Positions 30,484 to 42,299 are shown, counted from the first letter of the stretch. The stretch is 64,000 nt of DNA from Oxalobacteraceae bacterium (GCA_027485795.1 JAIXQK010000105.1:45062-109061); one strand, 5' to 3'. The notes: generated by a model from the letters alone, not told the origin. A program made the numbers and translations.

Positions 30484-30648
30484 CGTGGGGTTGAAAACGA
30501 GAGGAATGCCGCCTGTTCCGCTAAAATCTGCCCGTACCGACTAGTCTCTTCAAGCGGGCACACGCCGCGCTTCTCGAGTTTCATTGCCACTTGCGTTTAG
30601 TCCAAGCTGACCGCGAGTTGCCGCCACGCCAACCGAAGACACCCGCTC

Positions 30649-31557
30649 ATGTTTAGTTACCGTCATGGTTTTCACGCTGGTAATCACGCTGACGTGCTCA
30701 AGCATACGGTGCTGATACAGCTACTGGCGTATCTGAACCAGAAGCCCACGCCCTACATGGTGATTGATACCCATGCGGGTGCTGGTTTGTATCAGCTCGA
30801 TAGCGACTATGCCAACAAGAGCGGGGAGGCAAGCGACGGTATCGCCAAGCTTTGGGAGCGCAAAGATTTACCGCCTGCCATCGCTGAGTATGTCGCTCTG
30901 GTGCGGGCGATGAATCCTGCAGGTAAGTTGCGTCACTATCCCGGCTCGCCGTTTATTGCCGAGCAATGCATGCGTAGTGAAGACCGGTTGCGTTTATTTG
31001 AGCTGCACAGCACAGACGCCAAGCTCTTGCTTGAGAACGTGCGCAAGCTGGAGGCGCATGCAGCTGCGAATGGCATAAAGCATCGCGGTAAACGTATCGC
31101 GGCCGAGCGCACCGATGGCTTTGCGGCGCTCAAAGCCTTGCTGCCGCCACCGTCACGGCGTGCCTTGGTACTGATCGATCCACCGTATGAAAACAAAGAT
31201 GATTACCGCAAGGTCAAGCTGGCATTGGAAGACGCACAAAAGCGCTTCGCCTCGGGGACCTATGCGGTGTGGTATCCGGTGCTGTCGCGTCTCGACTCGC
31301 AGCAACTGCCCGAGCGCTTAAAGCGCGGTGCACAGTCCGACTGGTTGCAGGTGACGCTCTCTGTGGGGGCTGCCGCAGATGCAGACGGCCGGGGCTTGAA
31401 TGCCAGCGGGATGTTTATTCTCAATCCGCCTTGGACCTTGGAGGCAACCCTGCGTGAATGCTTGCCATGGCTGACCGAAGTACTAGCAAGAGAGCGCTCC
31501 GCACAATTTACGCTGACCTCAGGTGGCGCCGCCAAACCCGTTAAGGTGAGTGAGTGA
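30649..31557 (+). CDS. rlmJ: 23S rRNA (adenine-N6)-methyltransferase RlmJ
   Basis: MFSYRHGFHAGNHADVLKHTVL; catalytic DPPYE. Confidence 0.95.
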   Translation: MFSYRHGFHAGNHADVLKHTVLIQLLAYLNQKPTPYMVIDTHAGAGLYQLDSDYANKSGEASDGIAKLWERKDLPPAIAEYVALVRAMNPAGKLRHYPGSPFIAEQCMRSEDRLRLFELHSTDAKLLLENVRKLEAHAAANGIKHRGKRIAAERTDGFAALKALLPPPSRRALVLIDPPYENKDDYRKVKLALEDAQKRFASGTYAVWYPVLSRLDSQQLPERLKRGAQSDWLQVTLSVGAAADADGRGLNASGMFILNPPWTLEATLRECLPWLTEVLARERSAQFTLTSGGAAKPVKVSE

Positions 31558-32111
31558 ACAAGGCCTTCGTCAAGGAGTCCGATGCCGATGAAGACGACGA
31601 TATCGGCGGACTGCTACCGATACCACCGGGCGCAAAGAATTACATCACGCCGCAAGGCTACCAGCGCATTCGCGATGAGTTATTGCAACTGATCGATGCC
31701 GAGCGGCCGGAGGTGGTGCGCGTGGTGCACTGGGCGGCATCGAATGGTGATCGCTCTGAAAATGGCGACTACATCTACGGCAAGCGTCGGCTGCGCGAGA
31801 TTGATCGTCGAATTCGATTTCTCACCAAGCGTCTCGATCTAGCAGAAGTGGTCGACCCCAGCGTGCACCATGGGAGCGACCAAGTGTTCTTTGGTGCTAC
31901 CGTCACCTATGTGAATGCAGCAGGCGACGAGCAAACCATTAGCATCGTTGGTGTCGACGAGCTTGATCCGCTCAATGGCAAGATCAGCTGGGTATCCCCC
32001 GTGGCGCGTGCGCTAACCAAAGCGCGTGAGGGCGATGTCATCACGCTGCGCACACCGGCAGGCGATGACGAGCTTGAGATCGTCCGTGTTGAATACCCCT
32101 TACCCGGCTAA
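31554..32111 (+). CDS. greB: Transcription elongation factor GreB
   Basis: NYITPQGYQRIRDELLQL...ASNGDRSENGDYIYGKRRLREIDRRIRFL. Confidence 0.95.
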   Translation: MNKAFVKESDADEDDDIGGLLPIPPGAKNYITPQGYQRIRDELLQLIDAERPEVVRVVHWAASNGDRSENGDYIYGKRRLREIDRRIRFLTKRLDLAEVVDPSVHHGSDQVFFGATVTYVNAAGDEQTISIVGVDELDPLNGKISWVSPVARALTKAREGDVITLRTPAGDDELEIVRVEYPLPG

Positions 32112-32125
32112 CGTACAATTCCCGT

Positions 32126-33475
32126 ATGTCTATTGTTTTCTCAACGCTGAATCATCCGCTGCGTGTGCCGCTGGCGGCTGAGATTCACTCGCGGCCCCCG
32201 GTTCGGCTGGAAGCGCCGGAGGCGATTACCCATCTCGCGGTCCATGGCCGCAATGAGCCTCGCGCGCCGGGTGACAGGTTGGGGATGCAGTCAGCGCTAT
32301 TGGCAGATTTCTGCGCCCGGTTTGGGGTGCCAGCACCCGCCGGCAACGCCAAGTATTTCTTTCATGATTTCGGGCGCTTCCGCTTGAAGTGGGAGTGCCA
32401 TACCGAATTCGCCAGCTTCACCGTCGTCAATGCGACCTCATCACCGCTCGCAGGGGCGACACCGTTCGCACGTATGCCGTCAAGCGAGCTGCCGGAGGAC
32501 TGGTTGCTATCGCTGCAAGGGCGCTTGCTTGTCGCCACCCACATCCTGCTCGATCACGCGACCGCTTCGGCCGAAGATCTTGCACCACAGATGCGGCAAC
32601 TGTTTGATACCAACGCGATCGTCGGCAGCGGTGCCTCGCAAGCGGCACAGGTCTGGACTGATTTTCGGATACATGCCGACGGTTTTGCGCGCTTTGTGGT
32701 GCTCGACGCTGGCCTGAAGAGCATGCAAGCAGGGCGTTTGGTACAGCGCTTGTTGGAGATTGAGACCTATCGCGTGATGGCCTTGCTTGGCTTGCCGATG
32801 GCACAACAGGCAGCGCCTGTGCTCAACGATATCGAGGCTGAACTAGCCTCAGTCACCCGTGAAATGGTCGCCAGCCATAAGCCTGGGCGCAGCGAAGAAG
32901 AGGGCATGCAGGATGAGCAAGATCTGCTGCAGCAGATCACGCTACTCGCATCTCGGCTTGAGCAGTTATCGGTCGATGACAGTTATCGTTTTTCTGCTTC
33001 GCAGGCTTACTTCGGCTTGGTGATGGCACGTATCCACGAGCTACGTGAGCAGCGTGTTGAGGGTGTGCCGACTATTGAAGAATTCATGCAGCGCCGACTC
33101 ACACCGGCCATGAATACCTGCACCGCCACTGCGCATCGTCAGGAAGTACTGGCAGAACGTATCGCCAACACCAACTCGCTGCTACGTACCCGTGTCGGCA
33201 TTCGTCAGGAGCGGCAGAACAGTCAGATTCTGGAATCCATGAACACACGCGCTGCGCAGCAGCTGAGATTGCAGCAAGCGGTGGAGGGTCTGTCCGTCGC
33301 GGCGATCTCTTACTACTTGGTGGGCTTGCTCGGCTACCTTTTGAAAGGTGCCAAAGCCGCTGGCTTACCGGTCAATACCGATCTGGCGACCGGCATAGCG
33401 GTGCCGGTGCTGGCGGTGGTAGTCTGGATGGGTTTACGCGCGCTGCGCCGCAAGTTTCAGAGCCCAGCGCGTTAG
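32126..33475 (+). CDS. DUF3422 family membrane protein
   Basis: NHPLRVPLAAEIHSRPPVRLEAPEAITHLAVHGRNE; two C-terminal TM helices. Confidence 0.88.
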   Translation: MSIVFSTLNHPLRVPLAAEIHSRPPVRLEAPEAITHLAVHGRNEPRAPGDRLGMQSALLADFCARFGVPAPAGNAKYFFHDFGRFRLKWECHTEFASFTVVNATSSPLAGATPFARMPSSELPEDWLLSLQGRLLVATHILLDHATASAEDLAPQMRQLFDTNAIVGSGASQAAQVWTDFRIHADGFARFVVLDAGLKSMQAGRLVQRLLEIETYRVMALLGLPMAQQAAPVLNDIEAELASVTREMVASHKPGRSEEEGMQDEQDLLQQITLLASRLEQLSVDDSYRFSASQAYFGLVMARIHELREQRVEGVPTIEEFMQRRLTPAMNTCTATAHRQEVLAERIANTNSLLRTRVGIRQERQNSQILESMNTRAAQQLRLQQAVEGLSVAAISYYLVGLLGYLLKGAKAAGLPVNTDLATGIAVPVLAVVVWMGLRALRRKFQSPAR

Positions 33476-33563
33476 AGAGAGGTGCTTGCATTAGCAAGTT
33501 CCTGTCACGCTTCAGGAAGGGCAGCGCAAAGGCCAATCGGTCACCGATCGATGCGGCTGTCGC

Positions 33564-35822
33564 TTAACCCTTGTCCCGCAAAATTCTGGCAACCCCGCGC
33601 ACCTGCCTTACGTTCCGCATCAAGCGCGCCAGATGAATCCGGTCTTCTACTTGCACGGTAAAGCGTAGCTCTGTCAGTGGTCCTTCTCGTCGGCCTTCAT
33701 CCATACCGACGTGCACAATATTCGAGTCGGATTCATTGATCTGCGCGGCCAGTCGGGCCAGCAAACCTTTCTCATCGGCTACCAAAACGCTGATGCGGCA
33801 GTTGGAACGACTTGAATAATCCTCAGCCCACGACACATCGATCCATCGGCCAGGGTCTTTGGCACGTGAGCGACGCGCGAGCTCGCAATCGCTGGTATGC
33901 ACGACGAGCATCTGATCACGGCGTAGATTACCGGCGAGTAGGTCGCCCGGGATGGGCGAGCAGCAGTGCGCAAATTGCACCGAGGAGGAGGGCTCTTTGC
34001 CACTGATCGTGACTGGCTTGATTTTATGTTCGGGTACGGCGCCCGTCTGTGTGACCGAGTCGGCGACGGGTGTTTCCATTAGCCCTTGAATGTGGCGCGC
34101 CACCAGTGTCGCCAGTCGGCGGCCGGTACCGATATCGGCATTAATGTCAGCCATGGATTTAGCACCGGTATCACCCACCAGCTTGTCGCAGACTGCCGGA
34201 GGCACAGTACCGGGCAGCTCCAGCGAGATCAGTGCCTGCTCTAGTAGCAACTCGCCCACTTCAATTGCCTGCTCGCGGTTCATCGAGCGCAGATGATGCC
34301 GGATGGCAGAGCGCGCACGGCCGGTACGCACAAACGACAACCAGTTCGGCGTCGGCTGAGCATCGTCGGAGACATCAATCGCGACAATATCGCCATTGTG
34401 CAGCTCAGTTTTTAGGGACGCAGCTTCGTGATTGATCTTGGCTGATACAGCATGGTCGCCAATGTCTGTGTGAATCGTATACGCAAAATCCAATGCAGTC
34501 GCCCCACGCGGTAGCGCGATAATGGTCGACTTCGGTGTGAAGACGTAAACCGAGTCGGGGAACAGATCCACTTTGACATGCTCGAGAAACTCGGACGGAT
34601 CACCGGTCTGGTGCTGGATGTCCAGCAGCGACTGTAGCCAGGCATGAGTACGCTGCTGCAGATCGGTCAGCGTCGTATCCTGGTTCTTATACAGCCAGTG
34701 CGCCGCCACACCCGACTCGGCGACATGGTTCATCTCAGCAGTGCGAATCTGGAACTCGACAGGGGTGCCGTAGGGACCGATCAGCGTTGTATGTAGTGAC
34801 TGATAGCCATTCAGCTTAGGAATGGCGATGTAGTCTTTGAACTTGCCAGGCATTGGCTTGAACAGCGCATGCAGTACGCCGAGCGCAACATAGCACTGCT
34901 CGAAACTGTCAACCACCACGCGGAAACCGTAAACATCCAGCACCTGAGAAAAACTGAGGTGCTTGTTGCGCATCTTGCGATAGATGCCATACAGAGTTTT
35001 CTCGCGACCAGCGATTGACGCTTCAATACCTGCCTTTGCGAGGGAGGATTTGACCGATTCGAGAATCTTCCCAACCAACTCGCGCCGGTTACCGCGTGCT
35101 GAGCGAATCGCTTTGGCGATGGTTCGTTGGCGCAGCGGGTAGAGGTAGGAGAAAGCGAGGTCCTGCAGTTCACGGTAAAGATTGTTCAGTCCAAGGCGAT
35201 GGGCGATCGGTACATACACCTCCATGGTCTCGCGTGCGATACGGCGGCGCTTGTCGCCACTCATCGCGCTGAGCGTACGCATGTTGTGCAAGCGATCGGC
35301 CAGCTTAACGAGGATAACGCGCACATCTCGTGCCATCGCCAGCAGCATCTTGCGGAAATTTTCAGCTTGGTGTTCGGCCTGACTCTGAAACTCCAGCTTG
35401 TCGAGTTTTGAGAGGCCATCGACCAGCGAGGCAACAGGCGCGCCAAAGCGCTCGATCAATTCGTCTTTGAGGACATCCTGATCTTCCATCACATCATGTA
35501 GCAACGCAGCCATGATCGCCTGCGCATCAAGTTTCCATTCGGCGCAGATTTCAGCGACGGCAATCGGATGCGAAATATACGGATCACCGGAGCGACGCAC
35601 CTGACCGAGATGCATTTCGTCGGCAAAGCGGTAGGCGTCCTTGATGGATTTCAGCTCAGCCGGCGTGAGGTACTCGGCGAGCGCATTGTTCAACTGGGTC
35701 ACGGATGCAACACGCACCCTCAGGGGTGCATTGGCATCGGTCGGTGGAGTGGTATCAGCAGGCGAGGCGGCAGCCGCCTTGCGGGAAGGCATAGCGCTCG
35801 GGTCAACGGCGGTCGGAGGCAT
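33564..35822 (-). CDS. spoT: Bifunctional (p)ppGpp synthetase/hydrolase (RelA/SpoT family)
   Basis: HD domain (ALLHDVMEDQD), synthetase domain, TGS and ACT domains; adjacent to rpoZ-gmk. Confidence 0.96.
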   Translation of the reverse strand: MPPTAVDPSAMPSRKAAAASPADTTPPTDANAPLRVRVASVTQLNNALAEYLTPAELKSIKDAYRFADEMHLGQVRRSGDPYISHPIAVAEICAEWKLDAQAIMAALLHDVMEDQDVLKDELIERFGAPVASLVDGLSKLDKLEFQSQAEHQAENFRKMLLAMARDVRVILVKLADRLHNMRTLSAMSGDKRRRIARETMEVYVPIAHRLGLNNLYRELQDLAFSYLYPLRQRTIAKAIRSARGNRRELVGKILESVKSSLAKAGIEASIAGREKTLYGIYRKMRNKHLSFSQVLDVYGFRVVVDSFEQCYVALGVLHALFKPMPGKFKDYIAIPKLNGYQSLHTTLIGPYGTPVEFQIRTAEMNHVAESGVAAHWLYKNQDTTLTDLQQRTHAWLQSLLDIQHQTGDPSEFLEHVKVDLFPDSVYVFTPKSTIIALPRGATALDFAYTIHTDIGDHAVSAKINHEAASLKTELHNGDIVAIDVSDDAQPTPNWLSFVRTGRARSAIRHHLRSMNREQAIEVGELLLEQALISLELPGTVPPAVCDKLVGDTGAKSMADINADIGTGRRLATLVARHIQGLMETPVADSVTQTGAVPEHKIKPVTISGKEPSSSVQFAHCCSPIPGDLLAGNLRRDQMLVVHTSDCELARRSRAKDPGRWIDVSWAEDYSSRSNCRISVLVADEKGLLARLAAQINESDSNIVHVGMDEGRREGPLTELRFTVQVEDRIHLARLMRNVRQVRGVARILRDKG

Positions 35823-35853
35823 TGCTGTTCCGGCCCGGATCGGGTTCGCCGTT

Positions 35854-36057
35854 TTAGGTGGGGACTTTCTTCAGCATCTCCAGGCCAACGTGACCTGCGG
35901 CGATTTCGCGCAGCGCAGTGACAGTGGCCTTATCATCGCTATCGACTTTCGGCGTGTGGCCTTGAGCCAGCATACGCGCACGATAAGTAGCAGCGAGACA
36001 GAGCTGAAACCGGTTGGGAATTTTTTTCAGGCAGTCTTCAACGGTGATGCGTGCCAT
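35854..36057 (-). CDS. rpoZ: RNA polymerase omega subunit
   Basis: [30 protein letters not shown]. Confidence 0.96.
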   Translation of the reverse strand: MARITVEDCLKKIPNRFQLCLAATYRARMLAQGHTPKVDSDDKATVTALREIAAGHVGLEMLKKVPT

Positions 36058-36084
36058 GGGTTCTCCGGTGGTAAAACGAGCTAT

Positions 36085-36729
36085 TCAGGGTTGGATGCCG
36101 AATCCGGCAAAGAGATCGCCGAATCTTGCTGCCTGCTGCCTGAAACGGCAGCGACTTGCGCGCGCGATACCGACAAGCTGGGACAGCGCGGCATCGAAAT
36201 TTGCATTGATAATAACATAGTCGAATTCAGGCGCATGGGCGATCTCCCCGGCGGCATTTTGCACGCGGCGTGCGATCACCTCATCACTGTCCTGGGCCCG
36301 TTGTTTTAGCCGCTGCTCAAGCGCTTCGATTGATGGCGGCAGAATGAATATCCCGACTGCGTCAGGAAACTGCCGCCGCACTTGTTGTGCGCCTTGCCAG
36401 TCAATTTCTAGCAAGACATCTTGGCCGGCGCGAGTATGCTCTTCGATCAGTCGCTTTGACGTGCCGTAGAAGTTGCCATGCACCTCCGCAGACTCAAGGA
36501 ACTCCGCTTTCGCCTGTCGTTCGAGAAATTCCGACTCGCCAATGAAAAAATATTCTCGCCCATGCTGCTCCCCCGGACGCGGCGCACGGGTGGTAAACGA
36601 GACGGACAGTACGATGTCGGGCTCCTGCGCCAGCAGCGCATTCACAAGCGAGGATTTACCGGCGCCGGAAGGCGCCGCCACAATCAGTACACTACCGGCG
36701 CTAGCGTGGGACGAACTCATCAGCATCAC
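36085..36729 (-). CDS. gmk: Guanylate kinase
   Basis: [34 protein letters not shown]. Confidence 0.97.
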   Translation of the reverse strand: MMLMSSSHASAGSVLIVAAPSGAGKSSLVNALLAQEPDIVLSVSFTTRAPRPGEQHGREYFFIGESEFLERQAKAEFLESAEVHGNFYGTSKRLIEEHTRAGQDVLLEIDWQGAQQVRRQFPDAVGIFILPPSIEALEQRLKQRAQDSDEVIARRVQNAAGEIAHAPEFDYVIINANFDAALSQLVGIARASRCRFRQQAARFGDLFAGFGIQP

Positions 36730-37628
36730 TCAAGATTTTGAACCTGCTCGCGCATTTGCTCAATCAGAAGCTTCATCTGCATTGATGCATCCGACAATGC
36801 CTTGACCGCTGCTTTCGAGCCCAGTGTATTCGCTTCGCGATTGAGTTCTTGCATCATGAAGTCCAGACGCTTACCGACCTGGCCGCCTTTTTTGAGAATC
36901 TCGCGGGTCTCGGCGAGGTGCCCTGATAAACGCGTCAATTCTTCAGCCACGTCAACCCGAATGCCGTAAAGCGTGACCTCTTGGCGGATACGCTCATGCA
37001 TTTCTTCGCTAGATACCGCAGGCTTGGCATCGCCAGTCGCCAGCCCCATGGCTTCCTGCAAGCGATCAATCGCTTTCTGCCTGAACTGATCGACTGCCGC
37101 CGGTACCAGCGGCGTGATGCGCTCAACAATGGCGTCGATTTCGTCGATGCGCGACAGCAGCATGGCCATCAGTGCCGCTCCCTCTCGCTGACGTGATTCG
37201 ATAAACCCTTCCAGCGCCGCCTTCAGCGTTGCCTGCACATCGGCCTGCAAGCTATCTTGGGACAATTCAGCCTCATGCAGCACACCAGGCCAGCGCAATA
37301 ATTCATTCACGGACAACGGGCGCGCTTCTGGAAATCGTGTCAGCACGGCTTGCTGAGCGGACTGAAGTGCGGACAGCAGCTCATCATTTGCCGCCAAGCT
37401 TGCGCTGCGCTCCTTGCGCCCGAAGGAAAGTCGGCATTCCACCTTGCCGCGCGACACGCGTGCCGAGATCGCCTCGCGCAGCATCGGCTCGAGCATGCGC
37501 AAATCGTCATTGATCCGGAATTGCAGGTCCAGGAAGCGTGAGTTCACGCTCCTGATCTCCAGCGTAATGCTGCCGGCATCGCTATCGCGGTTGCTGACCG
37601 CGTAACCGGTCATACTGCTGATTGTCAA
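36726..37628 (-). CDS. yicC: YicC family protein (predicted endoribonuclease)
   Basis: [12 protein letters not shown]...; C-term [26 protein letters not shown]. Confidence 0.94.
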   Translation of the reverse strand: MTISSMTGYAVSNRDSDAGSITLEIRSVNSRFLDLQFRINDDLRMLEPMLREAISARVSRGKVECRLSFGRKERSASLAANDELLSALQSAQQAVLTRFPEARPLSVNELLRWPGVLHEAELSQDSLQADVQATLKAALEGFIESRQREGAALMAMLLSRIDEIDAIVERITPLVPAAVDQFRQKAIDRLQEAMGLATGDAKPAVSSEEMHERIRQEVTLYGIRVDVAEELTRLSGHLAETREILKKGGQVGKRLDFMMQELNREANTLGSKAAVKALSDASMQMKLLIEQMREQVQNLE

Positions 37629-37707
37629 ATCCCACCCCTGTCTTTACAAAAAGGCAATTCATCCACACAATCGCGCCCCTGGAAATAGCGCACAGCAAGA
37701 AAATCAG

Positions 37708-38667
37708 ATGGCCGCTCAACACAACGCAGCTCTGCCCGAGGGTTTGGAACTCGGCGGATACCGGATTGTAAAGAAGATTGCTGTGGGTGGCTTCAGCATT
37801 GTGTATCACGCCATCGACGAAAACGGCCAGGACGTCGCGGTGAAAGAGTATTTACCCGCTGCGCTGGCAAAACGCAGCCATGGTCAGCTCGCACCGGTGG
37901 TGGCGTCTGAGCATGCCGAGTTGTTTCGGCTGGGCATGAAATTCTTCTTCGACGAAGGCCGTGCGCTGGCGGCCATTACCCACCCGAACGTAGTGCGCGT
38001 GCTGAATTTTTTCAGGTCGAACGACACCGTCTACATGGTCATGGGCTATGAGCAAGGCCGCTCGCTACATGAACACATTGCGCGGCGTAAGCAGAAGGGC
38101 GTCAAGCCATTGGTCTCGGAGCGATCGATCCGAATTGCCTTCGCCCAAATCATGGATGCCTTGCGCGAGGTGCATACCCACAAGCTACTGCATCTGGATC
38201 TGAAACCGGCCAATATCTATCTGCGAAGCGATGGCACCCCGATCTTGCTGGATTTCGGTGCTGCACGACAAACCTTGCATGCCGATCTATCCAACTTACA
38301 TCCCATGTACACCCCAGGCTTTGCTGCGCCAGAGCTGCATGCCAAACGCGAGTTAGGGCCCTGGACCGATATCTATAGCATCGGAGCGTCGATTTTTTGC
38401 TGCATGCTCGGCACGCCGCCGCAATCATCGATTGAGCGCAAGCGCGACGACCATATGGAAACCTATTTTCGCGAACTTGAGCGCTTGTATTCGAAAGAGT
38501 TGATCGCTTTGGTGCGCTGGAGTCTCGCGCTTGACCCCTTACAGCGCCCACAAAGTGTTTATGCGCTGCAGAAAATGATGCGACCCGTAGAGCAACTCAC
38601 CGAGCCATCTGCAGATGCCACCAGCCCACCCAGCTTGCTCTCACGTTTTCGACGTGTGATTCGGTAA
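37708..38667 (+). CDS. Serine/threonine protein kinase
   Basis: Hanks-type motifs (VAVKEYLP, HLDLKPANIYL, LLDFGAAR). Confidence 0.92.
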   Translation: MAAQHNAALPEGLELGGYRIVKKIAVGGFSIVYHAIDENGQDVAVKEYLPAALAKRSHGQLAPVVASEHAELFRLGMKFFFDEGRALAAITHPNVVRVLNFFRSNDTVYMVMGYEQGRSLHEHIARRKQKGVKPLVSERSIRIAFAQIMDALREVHTHKLLHLDLKPANIYLRSDGTPILLDFGAARQTLHADLSNLHPMYTPGFAAPELHAKRELGPWTDIYSIGASIFCCMLGTPPQSSIERKRDDHMETYFRELERLYSKELIALVRWSLALDPLQRPQSVYALQKMMRPVEQLTEPSADATSPPSLLSRFRRVIR

Positions 38668-38669
38668 CC

Positions 38670-39494
38670 ATGCGCTTCGCTATCTATCAAGACAGCCATA
38701 TCGGCGGTCGTGCCAGCAATCAGGATCGTATGGGCTACTGCTTCACACGCGAAGCCTTGCTGATGCTATTGGCCGATGGTATGGGTGGTCACCAAAACGG
38801 TGAAATCGCGGCGGCACTCACACTGCAAACTATGGGTGCACTTTTTCGTGAGCGAGCGACGCCAGATATCAGCGATCCCTCTGTCATGCTTGATGAGTTG
38901 ATCTATGCCGCGCACCAGTCGCTATTAGCGTATCGGGCCACGCACCGCTTACCGGACACACCCCGTACCACCATCGTGGCCTGTCTGGTGCAACATGGCC
39001 AGGCCTGGTGGGCGCACTGTGGGGATTCACGGCTGTACTGGCTGCGTGGCGGTCGCATACTCTCGCGCACCGTCGATCACTCGCATATCGAGCGACTGGT
39101 CGCACTCGGTCGCGTGTCGCCACATGAACGCGCTAACCATCCCGAGCGTAACAAGCTCTACAACTGCGTGGGCGCGCCGACACTGCCGCAGATCGACAAA
39201 GCGCCCCCGGCACGGCTGCAATCCGGCGATCAGCTGCTGCTGTGCTCGGACGGCTTGTGGTCGTCCATCCGAGAGCATGAGCTGGCCTACCGATTATCTG
39301 TGGCCCCGCTCGAGCAATCGGTACCCGAGCTGGTGCGGCAGGCGGCGCATGCGGGTGGCAAAACCGGCGATAATGTCACCGCACTAGCTGTGACCTGGCT
39401 GGATGATCTTCACGATCCCGGCGAAAGCTCTCTGATGACCGATGCGCTGCCGAACGATCGCGTGATTACGAGTATTCATCCATCGGGTAGCTAG
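38670..39494 (+). CDS. PP2C-family Ser/Thr protein phosphatase
   Basis: [40 protein letters not shown]. Confidence 0.93.
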   Translation: MRFAIYQDSHIGGRASNQDRMGYCFTREALLMLLADGMGGHQNGEIAAALTLQTMGALFRERATPDISDPSVMLDELIYAAHQSLLAYRATHRLPDTPRTTIVACLVQHGQAWWAHCGDSRLYWLRGGRILSRTVDHSHIERLVALGRVSPHERANHPERNKLYNCVGAPTLPQIDKAPPARLQSGDQLLLCSDGLWSSIREHELAYRLSVAPLEQSVPELVRQAAHAGGKTGDNVTALAVTWLDDLHDPGESSLMTDALPNDRVITSIHPSGS

Positions 39495-39522
39495 CCTAAT
39501 TTTCAGCATTCTCGAGGAACCC

Positions 39523-40260
39523 GTGGCAAACACTCACATAACGCGCCCCAGCGGGCGCGATGCGCACATCCTGCGCGAGGTCAGTATCACTCGTCACTAC
39601 ACCCGCCATGCCGAAGGCTCGGTGCTGGTGGCGTTTGGCGACACACGCGTACTATGCACCGCCAGTATCGACGACAAAGTGCCGCCGTTTTTGCGCGGGC
39701 AGGGCAAAGGGTGGCTAACGGCGGAGTACGGCATGCTGCCACGCTCAACGCACACGCGTATGGATCGCGAGGCAGCCAAAGGTAAACAGTCCGGGCGCAC
39801 GCAAGAGATACAGCGCTTAATCGGTCGCTCACTACGCGCTGCGTTCGACCTGGAAGCGTTTGGCGAACGTACCTTGCAACTAGACTGCGATGTGATCCAA
39901 GCCGATGGCGGTACCCGCACTGCCGCCATAACCGGCGCCATGGTCGCTGCCTACGATGCATTTACCACCCTGGTTCAGCGAGAGGCGATCGCGGCGATTC
40001 CACTCAAGCATTTTGTGGCGGCGATATCCGTCGGCGTGTATCAAGGTGTGCCCGTGCTGGATCTTGACTACATCGAAGACTCTGGCTGTGACACCGACAT
40101 GAACGTGGTGATGAACGACGCCGGACACTACATTGAGCTACAGGGTACTGCCGAGGGTGACGCATTCGACCGTGCCACTATGAATCAGCTGATGGATTTG
40201 GCCGAGTCAGGCATACAAACGCTGATCGCGCGGCAGAAGGCAGTGCTCGATCTGGCATGA
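39523..40260 (+). CDS. rph: Ribonuclease PH
   Basis: [19 protein letters not shown]...[17 protein letters not shown]. Confidence 0.97.
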   Translation: MANTHITRPSGRDAHILREVSITRHYTRHAEGSVLVAFGDTRVLCTASIDDKVPPFLRGQGKGWLTAEYGMLPRSTHTRMDREAAKGKQSGRTQEIQRLIGRSLRAAFDLEAFGERTLQLDCDVIQADGGTRTAAITGAMVAAYDAFTTLVQREAIAAIPLKHFVAAISVGVYQGVPVLDLDYIEDSGCDTDMNVVMNDAGHYIELQGTAEGDAFDRATMNQLMDLAESGIQTLIARQKAVLDLA

Positions 40261-40841
40261 CGCAATCGCTGGTGCTCGCATCGAATAATGCTGGCAAGCT
40301 AGCCGAGTTTGCGCAGCTGCTGGCGCCACTCGGCTTTGCAATCAAGTCGCAGCGCGAGCTCGATATCCCTGAGGCAGAAGAGCCCTTCGGCACTTTCGTC
40401 GAGAACGCGCTTGCCAAGGCGCGCCATGCATCACAGTTATCAGGTCTTCCCGCACTTGCGGATGATTCCGGCATCTGCGTACCCGCATTGGGTGGCGCGC
40501 CCGGTGTGCAATCTGCGCGCTATGCAGGCGAGCCGCGCTCAGACGCGGCCAACAACGCCAAACTAGTCCACGATATCGAAGCCTACGACGACAAATCAGC
40601 CTACTACTACTGTGTTTTGGTGATGGTGCGGCATGCGGAAGACCCACAGCCCATTATTGCTGATGGTGTATGGCATGGCCAATTAATCGAGCAGCCGCGC
40701 GGGCAGGGTGGTTTTGGCTATGACCCGTATTTCTTTTTACCGAGCCTTGATAAAACTGCTGCAGAGTTATCGGCAGAAGAAAAAAATCGGCTTTCACATC
40801 GCGGCCAAGCGCTACGCGCATTGATCAACAAGCTCTCATGA
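40257..40841 (+). CDS. rdgB: XTP/dITP pyrophosphatase (RdgB/HAM1)
   Basis: [38 protein letters not shown]. Confidence 0.96.
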   Translation: MTQSLVLASNNAGKLAEFAQLLAPLGFAIKSQRELDIPEAEEPFGTFVENALAKARHASQLSGLPALADDSGICVPALGGAPGVQSARYAGEPRSDAANNAKLVHDIEAYDDKSAYYYCVLVMVRHAEDPQPIIADGVWHGQLIEQPRGQGGFGYDPYFFLPSLDKTAAELSAEEKNRLSHRGQALRALINKLS

Positions 40842-42061
40842 TCCCGATTCATGCCGAGACGTTGCACAGCGTGCCGCGCCGTGTGGTCGAGACGTATCTC
40901 AAGCCCGGCATACTGAATCTTGCCGCGTTGCCGCCGTTATCTTTGTATGTGCATTACCCGTGGTGTGTGCGCAAATGCCCTTACTGCGACTTCAATTCGC
41001 ATGAAGCGAACGGCGAACTTCCTGAGCGTGAGTATCTTGATGCACTGCGCGCCGATCTGGAACAGTCATTGCCACTGATCTGGGGCAGAAAAATCATCAG
41101 CATTTTTATCGGCGGTGGCACGCCCAGCTTGTTGAGCGAGCAGGGGCTGGATAGGTTGCTATCAGATATCCGCGCCTTGCTGCCATTAGATGCAGCGGCA
41201 GAGATCACGATGGAAGCCAACCCCGGTACCGTCGAAGTCACGCGCTTTAAAAGTTATGTCGCCAGCGGTGTGAACCGTTTCTCTTTAGGCATACAAAGCT
41301 TCAATAGCGAACACCTACAGGCCCTTGGGCGGATACATGATGCTGACGAGGCGCGTCGTGCTGTCGATGCCGCACTGACTTGCACCGACAATGTGAACCT
41401 TGATCTCATGTACGCACTGCCTTCGCAGTCTGTTGAGCAGGCGCTTGAAGATGTAGAGACGGCACTTCAGTTTCAGCCCTCGCATCTATCGCTTTACCAT
41501 CTGACGATGGAGCCGAATACGGTATTCGCGAAATACCCGCCCGCGTTGCCCGACGACGATACCAGCGCCACCATGCAGCAGAAAATTCAGCAGCGTATGG
41601 CTGCAGCGGGGTTTGAGCATTACGAGGTATCGGCCTTTGCAAAACCCGGCCGCCGGGCGCGGCATAACCTCAATTATTGGGAATTTGGTGATTATTTGGG
41701 CATAGGCGCTGGTGCACATTCAAAGCTATCTTTCCCGCACCGTATCATCCGACAAGCCCGCTTCAAACAGCCCGCAAGTTATCTGCAGCACGCAAGTGCC
41801 GGCAAAGTTATTCAGGACGAACACGAGATCGAGCGCGAATCTTTGGGATTTGAGTTCATGCTGAATGCGCTTCGACTGACTGAGGGTGTACCGACTCGCT
41901 TATTCATTGAGCGCACAGGCCAGTCCACCCAGATCATCGAACCTGCCTTGCAGCGCGCCGAGGCGAAGGGGCTGATTCAAGCGGACCATCAGCGCATCCA
42001 CCCCACAGAGTTGGGGCAGCGCTTCTTGAATGATCTGCAGCAGATGTTCCTGCCTGATTGA
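40838..42061 (+). CDS. hemW: HemW (radical SAM heme chaperone-like)
   Basis: LYVHYPWCVRKCPYCDFNSH; radical SAM CxxxCxxC. Confidence 0.95.
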   Translation: MIPIHAETLHSVPRRVVETYLKPGILNLAALPPLSLYVHYPWCVRKCPYCDFNSHEANGELPEREYLDALRADLEQSLPLIWGRKIISIFIGGGTPSLLSEQGLDRLLSDIRALLPLDAAAEITMEANPGTVEVTRFKSYVASGVNRFSLGIQSFNSEHLQALGRIHDADEARRAVDAALTCTDNVNLDLMYALPSQSVEQALEDVETALQFQPSHLSLYHLTMEPNTVFAKYPPALPDDDTSATMQQKIQQRMAAAGFEHYEVSAFAKPGRRARHNLNYWEFGDYLGIGAGAHSKLSFPHRIIRQARFKQPASYLQHASAGKVIQDEHEIERESLGFEFMLNALRLTEGVPTRLFIERTGQSTQIIEPALQRAEAKGLIQADHQRIHPTELGQRFLNDLQQMFLPD

Positions 42062-42114
42062 AAATTGCGGTAAGGACCAACTGGCTTGGGTATAATTCGC
42101 GTCGTTGTTTCCGG

Positions 42115-42204
42115 GGAAGCGTGGCCGAGTGGTTTAAGGCACCGGTCTTGAAAACCGGCGAGGGTTTGCGCCCTCCGTGAGTTCGAATCTCACCGCTTCC
42201 GCCA
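42115..42204 (+). tRNA. tRNA-Ser (anticodon UGA)
   Basis: Acceptor GGAAGCG/CGCTTCC, class II long variable arm, anticodon loop CTTGAAA, TTCGAAT T-loop, encoded CCA. Confidence 0.97.
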
Positions 42205-42206
42205 CT

Positions 42207-42232
42207 AGCGCCTATGAAAGGCGCTTTTTTTT
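42207..42232 (+). terminator. Terminator of tRNA-Ser
   Basis: AGCGCC-TATGAAA-GGCGCT followed by T-run. Confidence 0.88.
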
Positions 42233-42299
42233 CGCCTTTTCTCCTATGGAGAGACGTCTCAACCAGTTTGGCAAGTACCGCAGCCAGGCTATTTTGTTG

